In this document: piece by piece, positions 57,084 to 64,000 of the stretch | How the letters are laid out: every line of letters begins with the position of its first letter | How positions within the stretch are numbered: the first letter of the stretch is position 1 | Virus record (IMG/VR): IMGVR_UViG_3300034104_003402 | Coordinates: 20,370 to 84,369 of that record | DNA from: a virus | Direction: 5' to 3' (one strand) | DNA length: 64,000 nt | The notes under the pieces: model-generated | Seen by the model: only the letters and a program-made list of their open reading frames with translations | Told to the model about the DNA's origin: nothing | The model's database searches: none | Program-made: the position numbers and the translations under genes

Positions 57084-57599
57084 TCAACCCGACAAGGTTC
57101 CTGCGGTTTGTTGTTGATAAGCAGGATTCTTAGAACAGTTTGGATATTGTCGATCTAGATTAACAAGATCTTGATAGTATTTGTCGTTAATCTCCTTGGA
57201 GGTTTTTCGCCAAATGTCGTCACACTCAGATGCCATTCTTGATCCTGAGTCCAAACAGCATACGATACCGGAACAATTCGCACCTGGTGCGCCAAGTGGC
57301 GTTTTGGGCCATTGGTAAGTTCTACCAGCGTTAGTATCAATTAAACAAAGAAAACTCATACTTTCCGATTGTCTTTCGCAGTCTCGTAGTTTCTGAAATT
57401 CTGCGTCTATTTGTTTCTTGCGAGTTTCAAATAGAAGGTCTCTCTTCTGTCTATACATCAAACAATTTTCTGGACGATATCCTTCGTTAGATGAGCCTTT
57501 TGGTCGATTTTGCTGCGTGATAAATGTGTTTATAAAAGCATCGTTTACGAGATTTTCTTCGTTTTTTTTAAAAACTAAATTCAAGTTTGAATTATCCAA
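57084..57599 (-). CDS. Cysteine-rich protein
   Basis: 171 residues with 10 Cys, including CSGIVCC. Helical charged part RKKQIDAEFQKLRDCERQ and a later SECDDIWRKTSKEI. C-terminus QQQTAGTLSG. Same general plan as neighbours at 55.7 and 57.7 kb. Confidence 0.58.
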   Translation of the reverse strand: MDNSNLNLVFKKNEENLVNDAFINTFITQQNRPKGSSNEGYRPENCLMYRQKRDLLFETRKKQIDAEFQKLRDCERQSESMSFLCLIDTNAGRTYQWPKTPLGAPGANCSGIVCCLDSGSRMASECDDIWRKTSKEINDKYYQDLVNLDRQYPNCSKNPAYQQQTAGTLSG

Positions 57600-57670
57600 G
57601 AGTAATTACCCCTTTTGTTAAATTTCACTGATTTCAATAACTGAATCTTTTTAAAAGTGACTGATGTGAG

Positions 57671-58486
57671 TTACTGAGCGGCGTTGCCGCTGTTTACTCC
57701 GCGATCTATCGGGTAGTTCACCACACCACACTCTCGCAAAGCACATTCTTTCGTTTTAAGGTAGGCGTTCACACCAATATGCGATTCTGCTCGCTGGTAG
57801 TGCCACTCGGTGGATGCATACCAGGTCCATCTCGACAACTCATCGGCATTCTCGTAAACGGAAAGAGGTTCCATCATGCCAGGTATGCCTTTGGGTAGTT
57901 GCTGCACACAACACGCATACGAGTTGTAACGAGTGCTTTGTATGATTGTTGGATTGAACACCAGCGCATCTAAATCGCCAGGATTATTACATTTTCCCTT
58001 TTGAATTCCACCGTATGAGAGTTCACGGAAAACACTGTAAGAACACAGTTCTAATCCGATTTCTGTGTCTTGTTCACATGACCGTAAATTTTCCGCACGA
58101 CACGCCGAGTTTCCGTTTGGGCATTTTCTTTGCAAGCAACACTCCAAGCAGCCTTGTGTTGCCTTGCATATTTCGCGTTCTTTATAGTAATTCTTCCAAA
58201 ACGATGATTCACATTCCAGAAATTTGTCTAAGAATAATCCGACCTGTTCTTCATACCAGTTTGGAGTAACTTTTCGATACGCGCCTGGTTCACCAAGCCA
58301 GACTATGCCAGTCCAACGCGCTTCACAATTTCGACAACATTCGGTTGAAGGAGTTTCGTCGGTTTGTGCTGGAGTGTCGGATATGTAGGGTAAACTTGGC
58401 GGGTTTATCGGCAGTTTAGCGTAAATTTGGTGTGTAATTTGGGTGGTGGATGGAGTAAATCCGGATGATGGAGGAGGAGGATTCAT
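57671..58486 (-). CDS. Cysteine-rich protein, NWY-Q-V family
   Basis: 271 residues with about 20 Cys (ECCRNC, CLECCLQRKC, NSYACC, ECALREC). Pro/Ser/Thr-rich start. Shares NWYEEQV and KGIPGM segments with 55.7 kb. Likely disulphide-rich and outside the cytoplasm, perhaps part of the virion. Preceded by a late-type box. Confidence 0.6.
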   Translation of the reverse strand: MNPPPPSSGFTPSTTQITHQIYAKLPINPPSLPYISDTPAQTDETPSTECCRNCEARWTGIVWLGEPGAYRKVTPNWYEEQVGLFLDKFLECESSFWKNYYKEREICKATQGCLECCLQRKCPNGNSACRAENLRSCEQDTEIGLELCSYSVFRELSYGGIQKGKCNNPGDLDALVFNPTIIQSTRYNSYACCVQQLPKGIPGMMEPLSVYENADELSRWTWYASTEWHYQRAESHIGVNAYLKTKECALRECGVVNYPIDRGVNSGNAAQ

Positions 58487-58491
58487 GCAGG

Positions 58492-58499
58492 TATTTATT
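58492..58499 (-). promoter_or_regulatory. Late-promoter-like AATAAATA
   Basis: AATAAATACC followed within six bases by the ATG of the gene at 58486. Same box plus ACC occurs at 49561-49568 and 57065-57072. Confidence 0.5.
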
Positions 58500-58702
58500 T
58501 AAAAGTTGAATTCAACCTGTTTTTTGGGGGTTGGGCCACCGCGTGTTGTGGGCGATTTTTGGGAAACTGAATTATTTTAAGTTTTGGGGGGTGGGGGCCG
58601 ACTTTTCTACGCGGACGCGATACACCGCGACCCACTAGACCTGAACCCGTATGGGAACCCATGCTCGCTAAAACTAAAGTAGGGGGCCGTTTTTTCTGGC
58701 GA
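58500..58702. other. G-rich non-coding spacer
   Basis: No gene. Contains long G tracts on the plus strand separated by T-rich loops (for example GGGGG, GGG, GGGGGG). Function unknown. It separates the late gene at 57.7 kb from the terminator. Confidence 0.5.
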
Positions 58703-58742
58703 TAAAAAAAGAAAACCCCCTGCCACTACGGCGAGGGGGTTG
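58703..58742 (-). terminator. Rho-independent terminator
   Basis: AACCCCCTCGCC and GGCAGGGGGTT arms around a short loop, followed by TTTTCTTTTTTT on the minus strand. Ends the gene at 58770-59231. Confidence 0.9.
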
Positions 58743-58769
58743 GAACTCACAAGAATTCTGTTTGACCGA

Positions 58770-59231
58770 TCAGAACGGCGGCTTCAGATCGTTTTCATCC
58801 TCGGGATTCTCAGGCAAGTCTTGATCGTCCAAGCCTTCCTGATACAACTCCTGATCCGCCTTGCTCATACCTTGAATTTGAGCATCAATATCCGCAATCA
58901 TCTGCTCGATTTGTTCGATCAGATCCTTGGATGCCTTGTTTTCCTTGAAAAACCACACCTTGTTTACTGGTGACTTTGGAGCATCAGGCACTACACCCTT
59001 GAAAATCTTGCTGCTGCTCTCGGAATAGATGGTTTCAATCTCTTCTGGAGTCTTCGCCTTCACAATTCTACTCGTGGCTTCCATCATGCACTTGTCGGTG
59101 TTAGACATGGGCACATTGGCTCGCTGTAGAGCAATGCTGAGATGGTCATGGCTCAAACAAACCTGATACAGTTTGCTAGCCAACAGTCGGTTTTGCATTT
59201 CAAGACGACGCAAACGCTTTTCCAAATCCAT
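58770..59231 (-). CDS. Hypothetical acidic coiled-coil protein
   Basis: 153 residues from the ATG at 59231, preceded by AAAGGAATCC; the frame above it lies in the neighbour. LEKRLRRLEMQNRLLASKLYQV coiled coil, later DLIEQIEQMIADIDAQI and an acidic tail. Unknown. Confidence 0.6.
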   Translation of the reverse strand: MDLEKRLRRLEMQNRLLASKLYQVCLSHDHLSIALQRANVPMSNTDKCMMEATSRIVKAKTPEEIETIYSESSSKIFKGVVPDAPKSPVNKVWFFKENKASKDLIEQIEQMIADIDAQIQGMSKADQELYQEGLDDQDLPENPEDENDLKPPF

Positions 59232-59244
59232 TTTTGGATTCCTT

Positions 59245-59652
59245 TCAAACAGTTCCACGGGCGATACCAGCACCGATGCTGATTTTCCATTCGCCGTTCG
59301 CAATCCACTTAAGTCCTGCACTCATAGCGGCATCTTCCGCTTCGCTTGTCCATTCCTCGTCGGTGCAGAACCATTTAACGAGAAAGTATTTATGATCCGA
59401 GCCGTCGTGACGATCAATCGTGGTGAAGAAACGAGCGGATTTTAAAATCTCATCTTCCGCTATCACACGCACCGTAGAGCCTTCACCGTAAGGCGAGTAG
59501 ATCAGAATGCCGTCTGTCCACGATTGCACCGCTAGAGTTTCCTCTGGCGAGTCCACGCCAAACACCCACAGGTTCGGTTGCGGTTGCCACACCTGAACCC
59601 AACGAACCGATACCGGATTCGGCTTCTCGTTTTGAATTCTCAACTTAATCAT
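59245..59652 (-). CDS. Hypothetical protein
   Basis: 135 residues from the ATG at 59652 overlapping the upstream stop. RWVQVWQPQPNLWVFGV and DGILIYSPYGEGSTVRVIAEDEI; two Trp-rich beta segments. No known family. Confidence 0.58.
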   Translation of the reverse strand: MIKLRIQNEKPNPVSVRWVQVWQPQPNLWVFGVDSPEETLAVQSWTDGILIYSPYGEGSTVRVIAEDEILKSARFFTTIDRHDGSDHKYFLVKWFCTDEEWTSEAEDAAMSAGLKWIANGEWKISIGAGIARGTV

Positions 59653-59933
59653 TGATTCAACCTGTAAAAAGGGTTTTCGCAAGGAACGGCTTGATGATTA
59701 CTAGTCAATTCCATCCAAAGGGCTCGGGCACTTTCCAATCGGTCTGCGCTTTCTCCAATCGGTTTGCCCTTGATGGAGTATTGTCGCACAAACACCATTA
59801 ACTCGCTCATCTGCTTGGTCTTGAAAGTTGAAAACTCCCAATACGAACTTCCTTTACTTTCGGGTTGCTTCAACCAATGGCGAGACTTTTGGTTGGCAAC
59901 CGCTAGGGTATACGAGTATTCTGTTGGATTCAC
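59649..59933 (-). CDS. Hypothetical protein
   Basis: 94 residues. TKQMSELMVFVRQYSIKGKPIGESADRLESARALWMEL; the A-R-A-L-W segment is like the A-R-x-x-W family at 45 kb. ATGA overlap with the VWA gene. Confidence 0.55.
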   Translation of the reverse strand: MNPTEYSYTLAVANQKSRHWLKQPESKGSSYWEFSTFKTKQMSELMVFVRQYSIKGKPIGESADRLESARALWMELTSNHQAVPCENPFYRLNQ

Positions 59934-62296
59934 GCCGTCACCTTCGCCTTCTTGCTGTCCGCCTTCGCAATCAGATCCACGAGGCGGGTGCAGAGCAGAC
60001 GATTGTTGCCCGCCTTCTCAAGGCTAGCCTCAAACGCCTTCTTCAGGTTCGCCTTGCTGGCATCACCTGCAATCAGCGAATCGAACGGGTCGGTCTCGTC
60101 CACACGAGGATTCGGCACAGCGAACCAAGCGGTGTAACCGTGAACGCCCTCAGCGCACAGGAAGCCGTCACGACGGCTCTGCTCCAAGCACTTATCCTGC
60201 TGTTCCGCCTTCAGACCCGAGTAACGCAGCAGCGACTTGAAATCGCGCTTCGGCGTGATGGAGATACCCACCGAACGCAGACCCGTCACACGCTTGCTCA
60301 GAAGACTGAGCAGAGCCTTCAGACCGCTGCTCGGGCTGCGACTCTGACAACGAGCGGTAGCACCCGTCACAGGATCTCGCAACTCGTAGCCGCTCGCATA
60401 GTCGGAACCCTTGGCGTGAGTAACAGGCGCATCATAATGATCGCCGCCCCACGAAGTCTTCTGACCAGTCGGGCGACCTGAGGCGTGAACATAATCGCTC
60501 GCCTCGCCGTCCGTGAGGGTGACGAAGTGAACAATCTGAAGTCCGTTCTGACGCTTGAACTGCTCAACCAGATCAAGAGCCGCAGCCGTAGCCGCCGTGG
60601 TGGGAGTGCTGTTCAAAGCAAACAACCGCTGCGTCTGACGATACTGCTCGTCGCTGCCCCACTGACCATTGCTGTTGCTCATGGCGGTGTAATCGTGACG
60701 CGCACCCCACACGGCAAGCAGACCGCCCGCCGTGGTGCGCCAATCGCGGTCGCTGAGACCCTTGGTGGAGATCAGGTGAACAAGACGCATGCCCTCATCA
60801 AGGGTGGCACGATTGGTTTCGCTGTCACGATGCACCCACGGCGAAGAGACCTGACCGTTCACACAGCCCTGCCACTTGTGACCGATGCCGTCCGAGAAAC
60901 CGTAAACATCGCACGGAATGTTGCTACGACGACACCAAGCCGCAAGCATCAGCATCTGACGAATGGTTTCCGACATGATGGCACTCATGCTGCCAGAGAA
61001 GTCCACGAACACCACAATACCGTGACTCTGACCGTTACGCACCGTGGCGTTCTGAAGGAAGATGTCATCGGAAATCTTGTAACTCCACAGACGATTCACA
61101 TCAATCGTGCCGGTATCCGCAACCGAGGTGCGGCTAGCAGCATCCGCCGCCATACGACGCAGGAACTCCTGCTGCATGATGCTGACATCACGACGGCTCT
61201 TGCTCTCCCACTCAGCGAGCAGGCTAGCACCATTGCAATTGGTGAAATACTTGGTCAAGGCAGGCAGCACATGCTCGCGGAAATCAATCACGCCACGCCG
61301 CGAATCGAAACGCGGCAGAGTGAGCGGCGTGTAGTAGGTCGCTGCGGTGTCGCGGAACTCGTTGCTCACCGACTGCATGAAGTTGTCGGTCTGAGCCGCA
61401 GTCGGATCACGCTCAGTCTTCTGAGCCTCGCCCTCGCTCTTCGCAGACTCGTTACCCGAAGCCGCCGCGTTACCGCTCTGCGGCTTGTCGGACTTGCTCT
61501 GCTCGTCGCCCTTGGCATCCGAGTTGTCCTGCTTGCTCTCGCCCTGCTCGCCGGTATCCACATCTCGCTGACCCTTCGGCTCGCGGGTGCTGCTACCGGG
61601 CTGCTGCTGTTCCTGCGGCTCGCCCTGCTGACCCTCGCCGTCGCCCTGACCGGCACTCTGCTGGGGCTCCTGCTGCTCCTGCGGCTCCGAGTTCTCCTGC
61701 TCGCGCTGCATCTCCCAAATGCGACGGCTCAGGTCGATCACATCATCGAAAGTCTTGGTTCGCTCCACTTCCTGCACGAGCGGAAGTTCCTCAGCGGTGA
61801 ACGGAACCTTGCACCACGCACCAAACTTGTAGTGCATGTTGATGCGGTCGATCAGACGCATCTTGTCCACATGCTTGAACTGCTCCACGAAGAGCGGGTG
61901 CGTCATCAACTCCTTGTAGGCGTTGAAGAAGGAACGACGCAGACCCGGCAGGCGAGCCTTCATCAACCGCTCAATTCGCGCATCCTCCACAATGTTGAGA
62001 AAGGTCTTCGCAGCGGTCGAGCCGTTGCGAGGATCCACCTTGCGAATCGCATCCACAAGCACCTGAGTGCCCGCAGGAGTGAACAGAGCGTGACCCGTTT
62101 CGTGACCCGCGAGCATATCGTAAAGATCGTTGCTCATGAACTTCCAACACGGAAACACGAGAGTGCGGCTCGTGGAGTCGAAGTAGGCGGTCTGAGCCGA
62201 GGGAACATGCTCCACGGTGAGGTTTTCCGTGGCCATCATGCGAGCGAGAACGGCCTTGGAGTCGAGAACGGTGCGAGAGAGAGTAGTTGTGGTCAT
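59930..62296 (-). CDS. HExxH metallopeptidase-like plus VWA protein (CobT-like)
   Basis: 788 residues, high in G+C. N-terminus has AGHETGHALFTP (H65, E66, H69) and then NIVEDARIERLM, which together resemble a zinc HExxH peptidase with a distal Glu. Residues about 210-330 are a low-complexity Gln/Glu/Gly/Ser linker. The C-terminal half is a von Willebrand A domain with the MIDAS DxSGS in VVFVDFSGSMS. This plan is annotated as CobT-like in T4-type phages. It may act with an AAA ATPase (MoxR-like) that is not seen in this window. Confidence 0.82.
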   Translation of the reverse strand: MTTTTLSRTVLDSKAVLARMMATENLTVEHVPSAQTAYFDSTSRTLVFPCWKFMSNDLYDMLAGHETGHALFTPAGTQVLVDAIRKVDPRNGSTAAKTFLNIVEDARIERLMKARLPGLRRSFFNAYKELMTHPLFVEQFKHVDKMRLIDRINMHYKFGAWCKVPFTAEELPLVQEVERTKTFDDVIDLSRRIWEMQREQENSEPQEQQEPQQSAGQGDGEGQQGEPQEQQQPGSSTREPKGQRDVDTGEQGESKQDNSDAKGDEQSKSDKPQSGNAAASGNESAKSEGEAQKTERDPTAAQTDNFMQSVSNEFRDTAATYYTPLTLPRFDSRRGVIDFREHVLPALTKYFTNCNGASLLAEWESKSRRDVSIMQQEFLRRMAADAASRTSVADTGTIDVNRLWSYKISDDIFLQNATVRNGQSHGIVVFVDFSGSMSAIMSETIRQMLMLAAWCRRSNIPCDVYGFSDGIGHKWQGCVNGQVSSPWVHRDSETNRATLDEGMRLVHLISTKGLSDRDWRTTAGGLLAVWGARHDYTAMSNSNGQWGSDEQYRQTQRLFALNSTPTTAATAAALDLVEQFKRQNGLQIVHFVTLTDGEASDYVHASGRPTGQKTSWGGDHYDAPVTHAKGSDYASGYELRDPVTGATARCQSRSPSSGLKALLSLLSKRVTGLRSVGISITPKRDFKSLLRYSGLKAEQQDKCLEQSRRDGFLCAEGVHGYTAWFAVPNPRVDETDPFDSLIAGDASKANLKKAFEASLEKAGNNRLLCTRLVDLIAKADSKKAKVTA

Positions 62297-62303
62297 ATGC
62301 TTA

Positions 62304-62332
62304 ATTATAGCCTAAAACAGGGGTTATGGCAA
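62304..62332 (-). promoter_or_regulatory. Strong sigma70 promoter for the VWA gene
   Basis: Minus-strand TTGCCA, 17-base spacer, TATAAT, eight bases before the ATG at 62296. Confidence 0.8.
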
Positions 62333-62586
62333 GTCCAAGGATCGAAAAAGGGGGCCAAAAAGGGGGCCAAAATGCCCATTTTTTCAAATTTTCCCCCAAA
62401 GTCCGATAATATAGGCCCCGTTTTTAGCGTTTAAAAGGGGCCCTATCAGCACGCCAGGCGATCTCTCCGCCGCGTTTCTTTTCAAGATTTAAACCTTGAA
62501 ATTGAACTTGTAAACCAGATCGAGAAGAGAGTCACCCAGCAGCAACCAGCAGACTCAATGAATTCAAGTTAACTTTCAACCTGTAA
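62333..62586. other. Non-coding spacer with G/C blocks and GTCCGATAA
   Basis: No gene. Contains two near-identical AAAAAGGGGGCC units in tandem (about 62344-62367), GTCCGATAAT on the plus strand at 62401-62410 and GGGGCCC at 62437-62443. It shares the decamer and G blocks with the spacer at 48.1-48.3 kb. Confidence 0.55.
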
Positions 62587-62624
62587 AAAGAACAACCCCT
62601 CGGATATGAAAGAGATCCGAGGGG
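62587..62624 (-). terminator. Rho-independent terminator
   Basis: CCCCTCGGAT and ATCCGAGGGG form a perfect 10-bp stem, followed by TTGTTCTTTTT on the minus strand. Ends the gene at 62729-63034. Confidence 0.88.
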
Positions 62625-62658
62625 AGTTCCAAAGGGGGAATCAGGATGTGAACTGCGA

Positions 62659-62708
62659 GATGTGGTGGGCCGCCACAGGATTAATTTCAAAAATTAGCCC
62701 ACCACATC
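62659..62708. repeat. Perfect 12-bp inverted repeat
   Basis: GATGTGGTGGGC at 62659-62670 and GCCCACCACATC at 62697-62708 with a 26-base A/T-rich loop. It lies just downstream of the stop of the 62.7 kb gene and before the terminator. Confidence 0.75.
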
Positions 62709-62728
62709 CCCACAGGTTAATCACCCAC

Positions 62729-63034
62729 TCAGGCCGAGTAGGTGTAGTAGTTCGGGTAGCCAGCGCGGCGCAGCGTGTTGCGACGGAACGAGGCGCGGTG
62801 AGCCGACTTCTCCTTCAGCGAGACCTTCTGATCCCACGCGAAGGTGCGAGCCTCGCCACACTCAAAGCGAACGCGCACAGTGCCCTTGCTCTCGTTGCGA
62901 GTGATGCTCTCAACGAACAGGCTCGGCTCGCCACGCAGAAGGAACTCATCGCCCTCCAGCATGTTCTGAGCAGCCACACGGATGCGGTTAGCGATGCGAA
63001 TGTTGCGACCGTTAGTAGTCATAGTTGCGGACAT
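62729..63034 (-). CDS. Hypothetical basic protein
   Basis: 101 residues. LLRGEPSLFVESITRNESKGTVRVRFECGEART, a beta-barrel like pattern, then a basic YPNYYTYSA end. Ribosome site AGGAGATTTC. Downstream carries two strong hairpins, suggesting high expression or mRNA protection. Confidence 0.6.
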   Translation of the reverse strand: MSATMTTNGRNIRIANRIRVAAQNMLEGDEFLLRGEPSLFVESITRNESKGTVRVRFECGEARTFAWDQKVSLKEKSAHRASFRRNTLRRAGYPNYYTYSA

Positions 63035-63275
63035 AGTGAAATCTCCTAAGTAGGAATGCGCGAGTCGTTACATGAACTCGCTAGGTTTTGAAAATCCTGC
63101 ACACACAGTTAAGTGGGTGCAAGAAGGGTGCAGCAGGGACTTACTATATCGTTCAGGTGTTTCGCATCATGCCGCTGAGTGCTACTTTGCCTGCTAATCG
63201 GGTGATGTGAGCAATCATCAGATTAGTCCTTTAAAATATAATAGTCATTGGTTCTTGACCCAAGGCTCACGAAAT
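63035..63275. other. Non-coding spacer upstream of the 62.7 kb gene
   Basis: No gene seen on either strand. The minus strand has TATAGT at about 63144 without a good -35, and the plus strand has TATAAT at about 63238. The leader of the 62.7 kb gene lies here. Confidence 0.4.
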
Positions 63276-63334
63276 CCGTCTGCATGGTTTCCCACACAGA
63301 CGGGGATGCGACTCAATATGACCACAGGAGTCGC
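63276..63334. repeat. Tandem pair of 7-bp stem-loops
   Basis: CCGTCTG/CAGACGG (63276-63303) and GCGACTC/GAGTCGC (63308-63334) lie head to tail just after the stop of the 63.35 kb gene. No T-run follows, so they are unlikely to be ordinary terminators. Confidence 0.6.
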
Positions 63335-63350
63335 CACTGTCCCTCTACTC

Positions 63351-63662
63351 TCAGGCAGTCGCAGGAGCCTCGGCGGGGGTAACAGGGGACTGCGCCCCAT
63401 TCGCTGCCACGAAAGCATCGAATTCCGCCCACGGGAGGGAGTAAACGGCTCGCTGCACAGTGAAGTTCGCAGAATTCGTCAGCCAAGCAGGATGACGAAG
63501 GATATAGCCGAAGGGGCCGGTCTTGCCAGTCCACTTGGCTTGAATATCCAAAAGAGCCTTTCGCGTCACCGTGGTCGGACGACCAAACTCGGTTTCAAAC
63601 GCGGCAAGCCAGTTGCACTGACGCTTGTTCAGACGAATCGTGATGTTGCTGGTGTTGCTCAT
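63351..63662 (-). CDS. Hypothetical protein
   Basis: 103 residues. TIRLNKRQCNWLAAFETEFGRPTTVTRKALLDIQAKW suggests a DNA-binding-like helix pair; Ala/Pro-rich tail. Unknown. Confidence 0.6.
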   Translation of the reverse strand: MSNTSNITIRLNKRQCNWLAAFETEFGRPTTVTRKALLDIQAKWTGKTGPFGYILRHPAWLTNSANFTVQRAVYSLPWAEFDAFVAANGAQSPVTPAEAPATA

Positions 63663-63674
63663 GTGTATGCCTCT

Positions 63675-63702
63675 ATTATAGCGGGTTTCGGGTGAATTGC
63701 AA
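63675..63702 (-). promoter_or_regulatory. Sigma70-like promoter
   Basis: Minus-strand TTGCAA, 16-base spacer, TATAAT, 12 bases before the ATG at 63662. Confidence 0.7.
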
Positions 63703-63742
63703 GTGATGAACTGAAAAAATCCGCACTTTCTTTTTTTAAATT

Positions 63743-64000
63743 TCAGTCCTCACACTCAGGATCCGTGTCACAATCAAGAAATCGTTCCGCGCCCGCAGGA
63801 GAAATTCCTGAAATCAAGGATTCGCATTCAAGGTTTTCGAGATACGGAAAGTAGTGAGAAATCGGAAACAGTCGGTTCGCCATTGCTCGCCATGCTACCC
63901 AATCTTCCGCTTCCACTGTAATCGTGAACGGCTTGCCGGTAACAGGGCAGGTGCGAGTAATGGCGTGTGGAATCTTGAATTGATGTGCGGCAGGGCGCAT
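63743..64000 (-). CDS. Hypothetical protein at window edge
   Basis: At least 85 residues; an ATG falls exactly at the window edge, so the true start may lie outside. CPVTGKPFTITVEAEDWVAW and a Cys-containing acidic end (DCDTDPECED). CPxTG... looks like half of a zinc ribbon, with the C-terminal Cys pair possibly completing it. Confidence 0.6.
   Translation of the reverse strand: MRPAAHQFKIPHAITRTCPVTGKPFTITVEAEDWVAWRAMANRLFPISHYFPYLENLECESLISGISPAGAERFLDCDTDPECED

Noticed and set aside
60485-62434. Long plus-strand open frame of 649 codons opposite the VWA gene
   Set aside because: It is an antisense shadow of a G+C-rich gene. The minus frame has HExxH and VWA motifs, a promoter and ordered neighbours; the plus frame has Arg/Leu/His-rich text with no motif.
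1-64000. CRISPR array, insertion sequence or integrase
   Set aside because: No regularly spaced direct repeats, transposase or tyrosine/serine integrase motifs were found by eye. The phage looks lytic.

Overview
The window is a 64 kb piece of a T4-like (Tevenvirinae or cyanomyovirus-type) bacteriophage genome. Nearly every gene lies on the minus strand, packed with ATGA or TGATG overlaps. The core replication block keeps T4 order, read right to left: sliding clamp gp45, clamp loader gp44, gp62, RegA, DNA polymerase gp43, UvsX recombinase and gp41 helicase. The host cannot be named. A phage-encoded outer-membrane beta-barrel with a C-terminal Phe and several Sec signal peptides point to a Gram-negative bacterium. 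Most genes are AT-leaning. About 43.9-48.1 kb and 59-63.7 kb are visibly richer in G+C.

Layout: 0-3.8 kb holds a truncated gene with a KWDG motif, an HNH nuclease, a tRNA-Ile and helicase gp41. 3.8-15.2 kb is a sugar cassette: nucleotidyltransferase, HAD phosphatase, kinase-aldolase fusion, a ColD-type dehydratase, an epimerase, two fungal-like GT15 mannosyltransferases, two further pairs of paralogous glycosyltransferases and a FkbM methyltransferase. 15.2-27.7 kb is replication plus DNA modification and metabolism: two methyltransferases, a GroES-like protein, SpeD, a Mom-like protein, a signal-peptide lysozyme, a DUF1599 protein, dUTPase and a secreted serine protease. 28-38 kb carries 17 more tRNA genes mixed with fcl, gmd, guaC, purA and small genes. 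One tRNA, tRNA-Lys(UUU), is split by a 185-nt group I intron. 38-48 kb has small unknown genes, a holin-like protein, an outer-membrane protein and the only plus-strand genes. 48.3-58.5 kb is a run of proteins with T4 capsid-targeting-like N-termini, four of them ADP-ribosyltransferases, followed by cysteine-rich proteins. 58.7-64 kb carries small genes and a large HExxH plus VWA (CobT-like) protein.

How the parts fit: Gmd, the ColD-like enzyme and an Fcl/ColC-like reductase could make a GDP-linked 6-deoxy or 3,6-dideoxy sugar for the glycosyltransferases. GuaC and PurA would convert GMP to adenylosuccinate. The Mom-like protein and methyltransferases suggest DNA modification against restriction. 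The tagged ADP-ribosyltransferases look like cargo packaged in the head and injected with the DNA. Early genes have sigma70-type promoters (TTGACT/A, N16-17, TATACT/TATAAT). Late genes are preceded by TATAAATA-like boxes. All functions are read from sequence motifs only; no database search was run.
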